Positions 41,077 through 49,572 of a stretch of 64,000 nucleotides of DNA are shown here, piece by piece. Positions within the stretch are counted from its first letter, which is position 1. Each line of letters begins with the position of its first letter. Origin of the DNA: Mucilaginibacter_A sp050955045 (lineage in GTDB: Bacteria; Bacteroidota; Bacteroidia; Sphingobacteriales; Sphingobacteriaceae); assembly GCA_050955045.1 (NCBI GenBank), contig JBPBQV010000002.1, forward strand, positions 1 through 64,000, given 5' to 3'. The position numbers and the translations under genes were made by a program. The notes beneath the pieces were generated by a model. The model was given only the letters and a program-made list of their open reading frames with translations, searched no databases and was not told the origin of the DNA.

Positions 41077-41538
41077 CTATCCTTCAATCACTTCAATACT
41101 AGTAATTTTATCGCCCTGACGGATTTGATCTACCACATCAACGTTATCAATTACTTTACCAAAAACAGTGTGATTACGATCTAAATGCGCCGTATTTGCA
41201 CGGCTGTGGCAGATAAAAAACTGAGAACCGCCGGTGTTACGGCCTGCATGTGCCATAGAAAGTACGCCACGATCATGGTACTGGTTTTCGCCGGTTAGCT
41301 CGCAATCAATTTTATAACCCGGACCGCCGCTGCCAGCGCGTGAAGCTGTTGCCGGATCTTTTGAAAGCGGATCGCCAGTTTGAACCATAAAATTCGGAAT
41401 TACGCGGTGAAATGCTACACCATTGTAAAAACCATCTTTTGCTAATTTTGTAAAGTTTGCTACGGTATTTGGCGCATCCTGCTCGTAAAATTCTACGGTC
41501 ATATCACCTTTGTCAGTTTTAATAATTGCTTTGCTCAT
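41077..41538 (-). CDS. Cyclophilin-type peptidylprolyl isomerase
   Basis: A 153-residue cytoplasmic cyclophilin that speeds cis-trans isomerisation at proline. Active-site residues are visible in FHRVIPNFMVQTGDP (Arg and the FxxQ stretch), GVLSMAH, GSQFFI and LDRNHTVFGKV. The ATG at 41538 (MSKAIIKTDKGDMTVEF) is chosen because a TAnnTTTG promoter (41557-41564) lies between it and the more upstream in-frame start at 41634. Confidence 0.93.
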   Translation of the reverse strand: MSKAIIKTDKGDMTVEFYEQDAPNTVANFTKLAKDGFYNGVAFHRVIPNFMVQTGDPLSKDPATASRAGSGGPGYKIDCELTGENQYHDRGVLSMAHAGRNTGGSQFFICHSRANTAHLDRNHTVFGKVIDNVDVVDQIRQGDKITSIEVIEG

Positions 41539-41556
41539 AATTTTGTTTAAGAGGTA

Positions 41557-41564
41557 CAAAGTTA
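41557..41564 (-). promoter_or_regulatory. -7 promoter box for the cyclophilin gene
   Basis: The minus strand reads TAACTTTG, an exact TAnnTTTG, 18 bases before the ATG at 41538. Confidence 0.55.
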
Positions 41565-41605
41565 GTATTTTGGTGATAATATCAGATTTTTCGAATTGAT
41601 TTAAG

Positions 41606-42871
41606 ATGAAGGTTTTCCGTACTGTTTTTATCACTATAATTTTATGTTTGGTTGGGTTTTGTGTTGATGCGGCTTCTATCTTAATTCCAATGGACGAAAC
41701 GCAGCACGATCATTTAAAATCGTATGGCATTGCGTTTTGGGTTTTAAAAAACGGCGAAGAAGTAGATTGGCTGCTTAATTATCGAGGTGGCAGTTTCATG
41801 CTGAAATATGATCAGAAAGCCGAAGCAGAATGTAAAATCAGAGGTGTAAGCTACGAGGTTTTGGCTGATGCAAGAGCTACTTCCATACTTACTGAAATTA
41901 CTGATCCTTCTGTAAATATGGATATGGTAAAACTCCAGAAAGCACCAAAAATGGCTGTGTATTCGCCCAAAAGCAAATTGCCCTGGGACGATGCCGTAAC
42001 GCTGGTTTTAACTTATGCCGAAATTCCGTACACGGTTTTGTATGATGAAGAAATTATTAAAGGCGAATTGCCAAAATACGACTGGCTGCACTTGCATCAC
42101 GAAGATTTTACTGGCCAGTACAGTAAATTTTATTCGGCTTTTCATAACGCTTCGTGGTACATCGAAGACCAGCAACGGCAGGAAACGCTAGCACATCAGT
42201 TGGGCTTTAAAAAAGTATCGCAAATGAAGTTGGCTGTAACTAAAAATATCCGTGATTTTTGTTCGGGCGGCGGCTTTTTATTTGCCATGTGTTCTGGTAC
42301 GGATACTTTTGATATTGCGCTTTCTGCCGAAGGAACAGATATTTGCGAACGCATATTTGATGGCGATGCTGCTGATCCGAATGCACAATCTAAACTCGAT
42401 TTTACAAAAACGTTTGCTTTTCAGAATTATAAATTAGACGAAAACCCATACAGCCATCAGTTTAGCAACATCGATGTAACGGCAACCCGAACGGTAGATC
42501 GTGGGCAGGATTTTTTTACTTTGTTTGATTTCTCGGCCAAATGGGACGTGGTTCCGGCTATGCTCACCCAAAATCATGATAAAGTGGTAAAAGGATTTAT
42601 GGGCTTAACCACCGCTTTCCGTAAAGATTTGTTAAAACCCGGCGTTTTGGTTTTAGGTGAATTAAAATCTGCCGGCGAAGCACGTTACATTCATGGCGAT
42701 TATGGCAAAGGCCAGTGGACTTTTTACGGCGGCCACGATCCGGAAGATTACCAGCACGCTATAGGCGATCCGCCAACAGATTTGAAACTGCATCCAAATT
42801 CTCCGGGTTACCGTTTGATTTTGAACAATGTTTTGTTTCCGGCTGCGAAGAAGAAAAAGCAGAAAACCTGA
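41606..42871 (+). CDS. Conserved exported Bacteroidota protein (often labelled asparagine synthetase B)
   Basis: A 421-residue protein with a signal peptide ending near CVDAAS, followed by IPMDETQHDHLKSYGIAFWV and DWLLNYRGGSFML. The middle has FCSGGGFLFAMCSGTDTFDI, a glycine-rich elbow with a cysteine reminiscent of class I amidotransferase-like folds, and the C-terminal HGDYGKGQWTFYGGHDPEDY. Homologues are, as I recall, called asparagine synthetase B, but I see neither an N-terminal Cys glutaminase nor the AsnB ATP-binding domain, so that name is doubtful. Its last ~100 bases recur in decayed form at 43894-44003. A one-mismatch repeat copy encodes TVFI in the signal peptide, and an exact copy overlaps the stop. 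Confidence 0.75.
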   Translation: MKVFRTVFITIILCLVGFCVDAASILIPMDETQHDHLKSYGIAFWVLKNGEEVDWLLNYRGGSFMLKYDQKAEAECKIRGVSYEVLADARATSILTEITDPSVNMDMVKLQKAPKMAVYSPKSKLPWDDAVTLVLTYAEIPYTVLYDEEIIKGELPKYDWLHLHHEDFTGQYSKFYSAFHNASWYIEDQQRQETLAHQLGFKKVSQMKLAVTKNIRDFCSGGGFLFAMCSGTDTFDIALSAEGTDICERIFDGDAADPNAQSKLDFTKTFAFQNYKLDENPYSHQFSNIDVTATRTVDRGQDFFTLFDFSAKWDVVPAMLTQNHDKVVKGFMGLTTAFRKDLLKPGVLVLGELKSAGEARYIHGDYGKGQWTFYGGHDPEDYQHAIGDPPTDLKLHPNSPGYRLILNNVLFPAAKKKKQKT

Positions 42872-42884
42872 TGCTGTTTTTATT
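42871..42884 (+). repeat. Dispersed repeat copy overlapping a stop codon
   Basis: ATGCTGTTTTTATT followed by GGCGATAAA. Its first A is the last base of the TGA stop of the preceding gene. Confidence 0.75.
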
Positions 42885-42983
42885 GGCGATAAATTAACAA
42901 GGTGTTTCAATAACTTCTCAGCAAAATAATAAATATCAAAAACGATACATTCATTCCATAATCTTTTTCAACTCAAATAAATG

Positions 42984-42991
42984 TATATTTG
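42984..42991 (+). promoter_or_regulatory. -7 promoter box for the slipin gene
   Basis: TATATTTG, exact TAnnTTTG, 54 bases before the ATG at 43046. It overlaps the upstream in-frame TTG (42989), which is therefore unlikely to be the start. Confidence 0.55.
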
Positions 42992-43045
42992 ATTGAACAG
43001 GAATTTGTTAGGAAGCGGAGTAGACTTCACTATAAAAAAAATCAA

Positions 43046-43813
43046 ATGGCACTAATCATCATTATTGCAATCATCCTTGTACTGATTGTAATTTCCCTGC
43101 GTATTGCGCAGGAATACCAACGTTCTGTAATATTCAGGCTTGGAAGGTTTGAGTCAATTAGAGGTCCGGGCATTTTTTGGCTTGTTCCTTTTATCGAGCG
43201 GGAACAACGTGTTGATATCCGAACAAAAACTGTTGATCTGGAACAACAGGAAACGATCACAAAAGATAGTGTAACCATTAAAGTTAATGCTGTGCTTTGG
43301 TTTAAAATAACCAATCCGGAGAATGCAATTATTAAGGTTGCGGATTATAATAAAGCTGTTTATCAGTTTTCGGTTACTGCATTGCGTAATATCATCGGCC
43401 AGCACACTTTAGATGAAGTATTGCGGGAAAGAGAACAGATCAATGCAACGCTTCAAAAAATGGTAGATAGTGCTACAGAACCCTGGGGCATTAAAATTGA
43501 AATGGTGGAGATGAAAGATGTTGAAATTCCGGAAGCGATGCAAAGGGCAATGGCTCGTGAGGCAGAAGCCATCCGCGAAAAAAGAGCCCGGATTGTTAAA
43601 GCAGAAGCGGAACTGGAAGCATCGATCAAGTTAACTCAGGGTGCAAAAGAAATGGAAGGCAGCCCGATTGCACTTGAATTGAGACGTATGCAAATGCTAT
43701 CTGAAATAGGAATTGACAACAACACAACCACTGTTATTTTGATGCCATCAGAGTTTTCTAACGCAGCAAAAAGCTTTACGGAATTGGTAAGTAAGAAAAA
43801 GGCGGAGGAATAA
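43046..43813 (+). CDS. Slipin (SPFH/band 7, stomatin-like) membrane protein
   Basis: A 255-residue protein with one N-terminal membrane helix (ALIIIIAIILVLIVISL), a band 7 domain (RSVIFRLGRFESIRGPGIFW, VDLEQQETITKDSVTIKVNA, GQHTLDEVLREREQINATL) and a charged coiled-coil segment (AMAREAEAIREKRARIVKAEAELEA). Slipins form membrane microdomain scaffolds and are often paired with an NfeD-like protease gene; none is present. It sits between an exported-protein gene and a remnant of the same gene's tail, which suggests insertion or rearrangement. ATG 43046 is chosen over TTG 42989. Confidence 0.9.
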   Translation: MALIIIIAIILVLIVISLRIAQEYQRSVIFRLGRFESIRGPGIFWLVPFIEREQRVDIRTKTVDLEQQETITKDSVTIKVNAVLWFKITNPENAIIKVADYNKAVYQFSVTALRNIIGQHTLDEVLREREQINATLQKMVDSATEPWGIKIEMVEMKDVEIPEAMQRAMAREAEAIREKRARIVKAEAELEASIKLTQGAKEMEGSPIALELRRMQMLSEIGIDNNTTTVILMPSEFSNAAKSFTELVSKKKAEE

Positions 43814-43867
43814 ATATCCGTTAAAATTTATTGTTTTTTAAAAATAGAAACGCACCAAATTTTTAGT

Positions 43868-43881
43868 GCTAAAAGAAGCAT
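43868..43881 (-). repeat. Dispersed repeat copy
   Basis: The plus strand reads GCTAAAAGAAGCAT preceded by ATTTTTAGT, just left of the gene remnant; the flank resembles the right arm of the hairpin at 40359-40406. Confidence 0.8.
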
Positions 43882-43893
43882 GTTCTGTTACTT

Positions 43894-43959
43894 AATTACC
43901 GCCTGATTTTAAACAATGTTCTGTTTCCGGCAGTTAAAAAGAAAAAGCAGAGAATCTGA
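43894..43959 (+). pseudogene. Decayed C-terminal copy of the 41606-42871 gene
   Basis: Codons read NYRLILNNVLFPAVKKKKQ-RI-stop, against GYRLILNNVLFPAAKKKKQ-KT-stop at the end of the gene at 41606-42871. Six of nine differing codons are synonymous, so the copy once evolved as protein-coding sequence before losing the rest. The similarity continues past the stop through the repeat copy (GATGCTGTTTTTAT) to about 44003. Confidence 0.8.
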
Positions 43960-43972
43960 TGCTGTTTTTATC
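43959..43972 (+). repeat. Dispersed repeat copy overlapping the remnant's stop codon
   Basis: ATGCTGTTTTTATC followed by AGTGAAAAA; same sub-type and same placement as the copy at 42871 after the intact gene, so both descend from one duplication. Confidence 0.8.
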
Positions 43973-44008
43973 AGTGAAAAATTGGAAAATGTTTCTAATA
44001 AAAACCGG

Positions 44009-44773
44009 TTATTTTTTCCCCGTTGCTGCCCAGAATATTCCGGCGTATAAGTGATTTAAAAAAGCGGGTTCACTAAAGTTGGTTGGCAAATGGCCTAAAG
44101 CTGTGTAGAAAGCACGACCGCCATCGTAATTGTGGTACCAGGCCAGCGGATGCAAATTACCCATTCCTTCGCCTTTTCCTCGTGCGCCCCAATCTACTTT
44201 TGGGTTGTAAGTTGATTCATCTACGCCTAAAACATAGTTTAAACCGGTAGTTTTTTCTGGTCCGAATTCGTACCATTCTTCTGTCCACAATTTTCCATCT
44301 GCAAAACCCTGTAAACCGGGAAATTTTGGATCAAGCACTTTCATTTTGGCAGTTTGAACGGTTGGATGGATATGAAACATTCTTCCAACTAATTTGGTGT
44401 ACCAATCCCAATCATATTCAGTATCAGATGCACTGTGAATACCTACAAAACCTTTTCCGGATTCGATAAAACGTTCCATCACTTTTTGCTGTGTGGCATC
44501 AAAAATATCACCTGTGGTATTTAAAAAAATCACTGCCTGAAACTGCTCCAGATATTTATCTGTGAAACCGTTAGGATCTTCCCATAAAACCACATCAAAA
44601 GAATTATGAACACCCAGTTGCTGAATGGCCAGTACGCCGGCGTGCAGCGATTCGTGGTGCCAGCCTCTGGTTGTAGTTACCAGTAATACTTTAAATTGCT
44701 TTTGCGCAATTGCGCCAAAAGCAAAAGATAATTGCAGTATCAAAAGCACAAAGAAAAGTTTGAAGCGATTCAT
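44009..44773 (-). CDS. ThuA-like domain exported protein
   Basis: A 254-residue protein with a signal peptide ending near FGAIAQ and a ThuA-like (class I amidotransferase-fold) domain: KVLLVTTTRGWHHESLHAG, FQAVIFLNTTGDIF, GKGFVGIHSASDTEYDW, VGRMFHIHP and AFYTALGHLP. ThuA proteins are linked to carbohydrate use, but catalytic activity is unproven for most. It should be periplasmic. It converges on the gene remnant. Confidence 0.85.
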   Translation of the reverse strand: MNRFKLFFVLLILQLSFAFGAIAQKQFKVLLVTTTRGWHHESLHAGVLAIQQLGVHNSFDVVLWEDPNGFTDKYLEQFQAVIFLNTTGDIFDATQQKVMERFIESGKGFVGIHSASDTEYDWDWYTKLVGRMFHIHPTVQTAKMKVLDPKFPGLQGFADGKLWTEEWYEFGPEKTTGLNYVLGVDESTYNPKVDWGARGKGEGMGNLHPLAWYHNYDGGRAFYTALGHLPTNFSEPAFLNHLYAGIFWAATGKK

Positions 44774-44836
44774 TTTTAAGATTAGTTTAGATTGAAATTG
44801 GAGTTAGTAAATCTATAGAATTGTTGGTTATTATTG

Positions 44837-44930
44837 ATGCTTCTTTTAGCAACTAAAAATGATGATTGTATTTTTTAAAAAAGTGAGTTGATGATTCTAA
44901 ACTCCGATTTTATAGTGATAAAAGAAGTAT
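44837..44930. repeat. Dispersed repeat, spaced inverted pair of mixed sub-type
   Basis: ATGCTTCTTTTAGC (44837-44850, +) faces GATAAAAGAAGTAT (44917-44930, -) across 66 bases of AT-rich non-coding DNA between the ThuA-like and porin genes. Confidence 0.8.
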
Positions 44931-44932
44931 TG

Positions 44933-44968
44933 CGTTATCATTTCAACCAACGGGAGAAATGACAACAC
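44933..44968. repeat. Second repeat family, copy 3 (short form)
   Basis: TTATCATTTCAACCAACGGG runs into AGAAATGACAACAC, a collapsed version of the TGTCATTTCGACC inverted repeat. It abuts the right arm of the repeat pair at 44837-44930. Confidence 0.55.
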
Positions 44969-44989
44969 GGCACCACAACACGCACAAAA

Positions 44990-47113
44990 TTAATCGTAAA
45001 AATTCCAACTCACCCCAAACTTCAACAAAGCATCTTGCATCGGGTAACCACTCAGGTTTCCAGGAGCACGCACGGTATAAAAACCTTTGCTTAGCAAACC
45101 TTGGTTGGCATAATCATATTTGAGGAAAAGATTGGTGCGCCGCAGGGTTCCTTTGATAAACAAATCAATCACCGGATAAGTTGGGAAACTAGCCGTCTCA
45201 GAATTATTATAAAACTGACCAATTCCAGGTGCATAAGATTGTGCCAGATATTTGGAATTATAACGAACCGTGAAACCGATATTGGTGCTTAATACATTGA
45301 AAAACCTTTTAACGTAGTAAAAACTGTTGTATGTGTAAAACTCAGGCGTGCGCAATATCGAAGTGTTATCTGTTTTTTGGTAAACCAGGAAATTATCTAA
45401 ATGCAAACTGCGCCAGGCAAAGTTTTTGGCCAGACTAAATTTCAACAAACTGATGGCCGAACCTGCTTGTTTCGGTTTTGGATTATTAGAATCTTCTTTT
45501 GCTAAAAAGTATAAATAATTGTTCAGCAAAAAATATTCTGCTTTGGCATCTACCTGCAACTTTTCATTCAGGTAATTGAAAGATAAGCTGGTAGTTTTTG
45601 TTTTGCTGAAGTTACTACTGCTAAACTGGTAATGGCTGGAACTCCAGTTAGTATAAATTAGCGGTGGCGTATTGCTTTGCGTGTAACCTTCCAGCATTAC
45701 CCGGCCAATTTTATTTCCAAGCAAAATGTTAAGCCTGGCATCATACAAATAATCTCCAAACTCTCGACCTAAAGTTACTTGTTGCAGGTTGACATCCAAG
45801 CCTGCGCGATCACTTAAATTGTAACCTAAGCGAGCTTTTAGAGTAATATCCTGGAAAGAGTTATTTTGAACTTTTAATTGGTAATTAGTTGTAGAAACCT
45901 GCAAGGTATCGCGCACATACTGGCTGTATTTGTAATAATCGTGCACTAAACCCAAATCCAGTTTCAATTCGTTTCGTACAAACTTTACAGCATTTCCCCT
46001 AAGGTAAAAACTATAGGAAAACTCGTTTCGCAAATGTTTAACCGATAGCGAATCTCTGGAATAAAGCGTATCTTTAAGGTGCGTAGGAAAAACGTTGTAC
46101 AAATCGGCCTCATCCTGTAAATATTTATACTGCCGGCTATTGTAAGTAAACGTATGCGAAACGCGCTGTGTAGGCAGCACGCTGGAAGATGAACCAGCAC
46201 TTGTTTTTAAACCTTCCGTACGGCCGATGTAATAAAATTGTTTAATGTAAAAGCTGTTGTCGCGCCAGTTATCGCGGGAATTGTTCAACCGAACCGGTTC
46301 TGAACTTTTAGACAAAGAACTGTTGGAATTGGTACTGCCAGAACTGTTTTCGACAAAAATGGTATCATTCAATATCGAACCATTTTCCGGAGATTTCAGA
46401 TTGTTAAAAGTTAAATTTCCCAGCAAATTGTACCGTTTGTTTTTAGATTCGTACCAGGTAAAAACAGCAGCTTCCAGGTGATCTGATTTTTGCCTTGGAT
46501 AAAAACCGACAGAACCAATCCGGTTAAAATTGAAACCAGCATTCCAATTAGGTTTGATGTTTTGGGTATGCGTTATCCTGAAAACCTGTTCTTTTAATGC
46601 TCCGTTTACATAGTATAAATTAGTAAAAGGCGTGCGGGCGCGGTAATAAGTTATGTCTTCCGGCTTGAGTACGTAAGCATCCAGAAAATGCAAACCAACA
46701 TCAAAACCAATAGCTTTTGTGGGTTCGAAAAGTAAATTGCGGTAGGATAAACCTAAATTTCCCAACCCGATTTTTGGGCTGCGCGGCTGATATAAAGAGC
46801 TGTAATTCTCAAAATTATTTAAGGTAGTATCTAATGGCAAAACCTGCGTACTATCATTCAACAACCTTTCGTTGGTTACACGGATAAATTTGGAAGTAAA
46901 TATTACCGAATCGGCTTTATGCTCATCACGTTTGCGCAACGTATCTAGCAATTGGTCGTCTGTCAGCGGTTTTGCAGTTGTCCGATGGCTAGTATCGCCT
47001 TGCACAAACGGGTTGGTATTAGTATTGGTGGTACGGCCGTATTGTGCAGAAACCGTTGTTGCCGAAGCACACAGCAATACTAAAAGTAAAAATTTCAGCT
47101 GTTTCTGTATCAC
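44990..47113 (-). CDS. Putative outer-membrane porin (Porin_10 family)
   Basis: A 707-residue protein with a signal peptide (LLLVLLCASATTVSAQ), a low-complexity Thr/Asn-rich stretch, then a long series of amphipathic beta strands (GLGNLGLSYRNLLFEPTKA, FRITHTQNIKPNWNAGFNFN) and a final aromatic strand ending KFGVSWNFYD, as in outer-membrane barrels. It fits the Bacteroidota putative porin family. The GTG start overlaps the punA stop (GTGA), so it is translationally coupled to punA. The transported solute is unknown. Confidence 0.83.
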   Translation of the reverse strand: MIQKQLKFLLLVLLCASATTVSAQYGRTTNTNTNPFVQGDTSHRTTAKPLTDDQLLDTLRKRDEHKADSVIFTSKFIRVTNERLLNDSTQVLPLDTTLNNFENYSSLYQPRSPKIGLGNLGLSYRNLLFEPTKAIGFDVGLHFLDAYVLKPEDITYYRARTPFTNLYYVNGALKEQVFRITHTQNIKPNWNAGFNFNRIGSVGFYPRQKSDHLEAAVFTWYESKNKRYNLLGNLTFNNLKSPENGSILNDTIFVENSSGSTNSNSSLSKSSEPVRLNNSRDNWRDNSFYIKQFYYIGRTEGLKTSAGSSSSVLPTQRVSHTFTYNSRQYKYLQDEADLYNVFPTHLKDTLYSRDSLSVKHLRNEFSYSFYLRGNAVKFVRNELKLDLGLVHDYYKYSQYVRDTLQVSTTNYQLKVQNNSFQDITLKARLGYNLSDRAGLDVNLQQVTLGREFGDYLYDARLNILLGNKIGRVMLEGYTQSNTPPLIYTNWSSSHYQFSSSNFSKTKTTSLSFNYLNEKLQVDAKAEYFLLNNYLYFLAKEDSNNPKPKQAGSAISLLKFSLAKNFAWRSLHLDNFLVYQKTDNTSILRTPEFYTYNSFYYVKRFFNVLSTNIGFTVRYNSKYLAQSYAPGIGQFYNNSETASFPTYPVIDLFIKGTLRRTNLFLKYDYANQGLLSKGFYTVRAPGNLSGYPMQDALLKFGVSWNFYD

Positions 47114-47925
47114 AGTTGGGCAATCAGTTCTTTCAGAATTAAGGTCATTTTGGGTTCGGCTTCCTGGGCAACAGCTATGATTTCTTCTACCGAAACAGGC
47201 TTCAGCTCTTCCGGGAAACCTTCATCCGTAATTACAGAAATAGCAAAAACCGGTAAACTCATGTGGTTGGCCACAATTACTTCTGGCACGGTGCTCATGC
47301 CCACGGCGTCGCCGCCAATAATCCGCAGGTAACGGTATTCGGCACGGGTTTCTAAATTGGGGCCGGTAACCGAAACGTAGATTCCTTTGTGGCAGGTGAT
47401 ACTGTTTTTACCGGCAATTTCTAAAGCACTATCAATCAAATCCTGACGGTAAGGCTGGCTCATATCTGGGAAACGTGGGCCTAATTCTTCGTCATTGTTT
47501 CCGCGCAGCGGATTGTCTGGTTGCAGGTTGATATGATCTTCAATCACCATTAAATCGCCTTTTTTAAAAGCCGGATTTAAGGATCCGCTGGCGTTAGAAA
47601 CCAGCAGCGTTTTAATGCCCAGCATTTTTAAAATCCGAACCGGAAAGGTAATTTGCTGTATCGAATAACCTTCGTAATAATGCAAACGGCCTTGCATGGC
47701 CACCGTTTTTTTGCCGGCCAGCATTCCAAAAATCAGTTTTCCAGAATGAAACTCTAAAGTGGAAATCGGGAAATCCGGAATATTACTGTACATCAGCTGT
47801 TTTTCCACCTCCATTTCACTTACCAAACCGCCTAATCCGGTTCCTAAAATAATACCTACTTCCGGTTCAAAACCATTAATCCGGCTTTGTATATATGCGG
47901 TTGTTCTTTTGATACTTTCTAACAT
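47110..47925 (-). CDS. punA: Purine nucleoside phosphorylase
   Basis: A trimeric-type PNP that splits purine nucleosides with phosphate for salvage. The 271-residue protein shows GLGGLVSEME, FHSGKLIFG, GRLHYYEGYS (phosphate/active-site histidine region), NASGSLNP, and VTGPNLETRAEYR with GGDAVGMSTVPEV. Its 5' end overlaps the lpxK 3' end by 50 bases and its stop overlaps the porin start, making a tight lpxK-punA-porin unit. An in-frame repeat copy encodes GKNSIT. Confidence 0.94.
   Translation of the reverse strand: MLESIKRTTAYIQSRINGFEPEVGIILGTGLGGLVSEMEVEKQLMYSNIPDFPISTLEFHSGKLIFGMLAGKKTVAMQGRLHYYEGYSIQQITFPVRILKMLGIKTLLVSNASGSLNPAFKKGDLMVIEDHINLQPDNPLRGNNDEELGPRFPDMSQPYRQDLIDSALEIAGKNSITCHKGIYVSVTGPNLETRAEYRYLRIIGGDAVGMSTVPEVIVANHMSLPVFAISVITDEGFPEELKPVSVEEIIAVAQEAEPKMTLILKELIAQL
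47399..47412 (+). repeat. Dispersed repeat copy inside punA
   Basis: ATACTGTTTTTACC, antisense to punA, encoding GKNSI. Confidence 0.75.
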
Positions 47926-48955
47926 AATTTTCTATCAACTGCTTAAAATCAGGCTCTGCTTCACTCAAAAATGCAATGCCAATAGGCGCAATTAAAACCG
48001 GCACATCAGCCAGCAGCTTTTGCAAAGCAGGTTCTTGTAAACGCTGCGCATCTTTTTCTGTTGTGAGGATTAATTTATTTTCCACAGTGCAGGCTTTAAA
48101 ATCCGCAGCAAGTTTACTTATATTTTTGCTGGTAAACTGATGATGATCTGGATATTTATACTGCACAACGGCTGCAAACTGCTTACGCAAATGTTGCAGC
48201 AACGGTTTCGGGTTGGCAATGCCCGTTAGCAGAAACAAAGTAGCTTTTGGGTTGATAAAAACAGCATCATCCGAAGGAAAAAATGATTGGAACGACTGAT
48301 AAATAATGGAAGTAAAAAACAAATTTTGATGCGGTAAAAGAAGCATTTTGCTGCGGATCTGCTGCTGTTTTTCTACGGATAAATCAGACGGACATTTGCT
48401 GATTACGATAACATCTGCGCGTTTTTTGCCCGAAAATGGCTCACGGTAATTTCCGGCAGGAAGCAGCAAATGAGGTCCGTTTAATTTGCCATAATCAAAT
48501 AATAAAATACTGAAACCGGGGTTTAACGCGCGATGCTGAAACGCATCATCCAGCAAAATCAAATCATGTTCCGGCTGTAATTTCTCCACTCCTGCTACCC
48601 TGCTTTCGCAAACGGCAACGGTAATATCTGGGAACTTTTGTTTGAATTGTGCTGGTTCATCGCCCACAGTTTCGGCAGTGCTGTTTTTATCGGCATAAAA
48701 AAAGCCTTTGGTTTGCCGGCCGTAACCGCGACTCAAGGTGGCAATTTTGTGTTGAGGTTTTAGCAGCTGAATTAAATATTCTGTCATCGGACTTTTGCCT
48801 GCGCCACCAACTTCCAGATTGCCAACAACAATTACAGGAAGATCAAATTTTTGGCTTTTAAACAGTCCGGTATCGTAAAAGTAATTTCGGACAATGATAA
48901 TTAAACCATAAATTAAGGAGATGGGAAGCAACAGATAACGTAAAAATTGTATCAT
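47876..48955 (-). CDS. lpxK: Tetraacyldisaccharide 4'-kinase LpxK
   Basis: LpxK adds the 4'-phosphate that completes lipid IVA in lipid A synthesis, at the inner membrane. The 359-residue protein has an N-terminal membrane helix (LLLPISLIYGLIIIV), the P-loop-like VVGNLEVGGAGKSPM, LSRGYGR, the LLDDAFQHR catalytic region and LTGIANP. Three repeat copies lie inside (48254, 48333 and a one-mismatch copy at 48678), the densest intragenic cluster in the window. It overlaps punA by 50 bases. Confidence 0.94.
   Translation of the reverse strand: MIQFLRYLLLPISLIYGLIIIVRNYFYDTGLFKSQKFDLPVIVVGNLEVGGAGKSPMTEYLIQLLKPQHKIATLSRGYGRQTKGFFYADKNSTAETVGDEPAQFKQKFPDITVAVCESRVAGVEKLQPEHDLILLDDAFQHRALNPGFSILLFDYGKLNGPHLLLPAGNYREPFSGKKRADVIVISKCPSDLSVEKQQQIRSKMLLLPHQNLFFTSIIYQSFQSFFPSDDAVFINPKATLFLLTGIANPKPLLQHLRKQFAAVVQYKYPDHHQFTSKNISKLAADFKACTVENKLILTTEKDAQRLQEPALQKLLADVPVLIAPIGIAFLSEAEPDFKQLIENYVRKYQKNNRIYTKPD
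48254..48267 (-). repeat. Dispersed repeat copy inside lpxK
   Basis: The plus strand reads GATAAAAACAGCAT; encodes DAVFIN. Confidence 0.7.
48333..48346 (-). repeat. Dispersed repeat copy inside lpxK
   Basis: The plus strand reads GGTAAAAGAAGCAT; encodes MLLLP. Confidence 0.75.
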
Positions 48956-49024
48956 TTTTTGTAGAGCAGATGCTATTTCAAGATACCTGTTTTAAATTTA
49001 CTATTCACAGTTCTTCTGGGTATC

Positions 49025-49038
49025 ATACTGTTTTTATC
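49025..49038 (+). repeat. Dispersed repeat copy upstream of lpxK
   Basis: ATACTGTTTTTATC followed by ACCCAAAAA in the divergent spacer between lpxK and the next gene. Confidence 0.85.
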
Positions 49039-49142
49039 ACCCAAAAATAGAAGAATAATTTTTAGCAGGACATAGTTTAACGGTTCAATTACTGTCACCA
49101 AAAAATGAAAACTAAAAAAATTTGCTTATTTTAGCGCAAACA

Positions 49143-49484
49143 ATGCTAAAAACGACTCTTAAATATTTTTGCTGTACGGTTTTCATCTTAATTTTAACAA
49201 TTAAACTGATGATACCTGTAACTGCTGTTTTTATCAGTCATTTTTCTAAACAAATCAAACCCACTGTTTTGCTTGCCGATCAGGAAAAAGATGATGAAAA
49301 ATCTTCTGATTTTGCTAAAGATCTACTTGATAAAACAAAAAAAGGAACGGAAGAAGTATCTATCCATCTTTACGAATTTATACCTTTTGTTATTGCTGTA
49401 AACCTGTTGTATCATCAGCAGGATGCGCTTTTTAAGCAAACACATTTCCCGCCCATACTTACGCCTCCTCCAGATAAAGCTTAA
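49143..49484 (+). CDS. Small hypothetical membrane or exported protein
   Basis: A 113-residue protein starting MLKTTLKYFCCTVFILI with one hydrophobic segment at about 7-32, then an acidic, lysine-rich stretch (LADQEKDDEKSSDFAKDLLDKTKKGTEE) and a second weakly hydrophobic segment near IPFVIAVNLLYH, ending in a proline-rich tail. The ATG at 49143 is chosen over a TTG at 49122. I do not recognise the family. A one-mismatch repeat copy encodes TAVFIS in the signal segment. Confidence 0.6.
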   Translation: MLKTTLKYFCCTVFILILTIKLMIPVTAVFISHFSKQIKPTVLLADQEKDDEKSSDFAKDLLDKTKKGTEEVSIHLYEFIPFVIAVNLLYHQQDALFKQTHFPPILTPPPDKA

Positions 49485-49572
49485 TTTTTAGCATTATAAA
49501 ATTTTACGTAATAAACTTAACTTATTAGGTTGTTTACGTGTATAATCCTGTTAATCATTTTACTTCTTATTT

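Noticed and set aside
41606..42871. Asparagine synthetase identity
   Set aside because: No N-terminal catalytic cysteine or PP-loop ATP motif is present, and the protein has a signal peptide, which does not suit that cytoplasmic enzyme.
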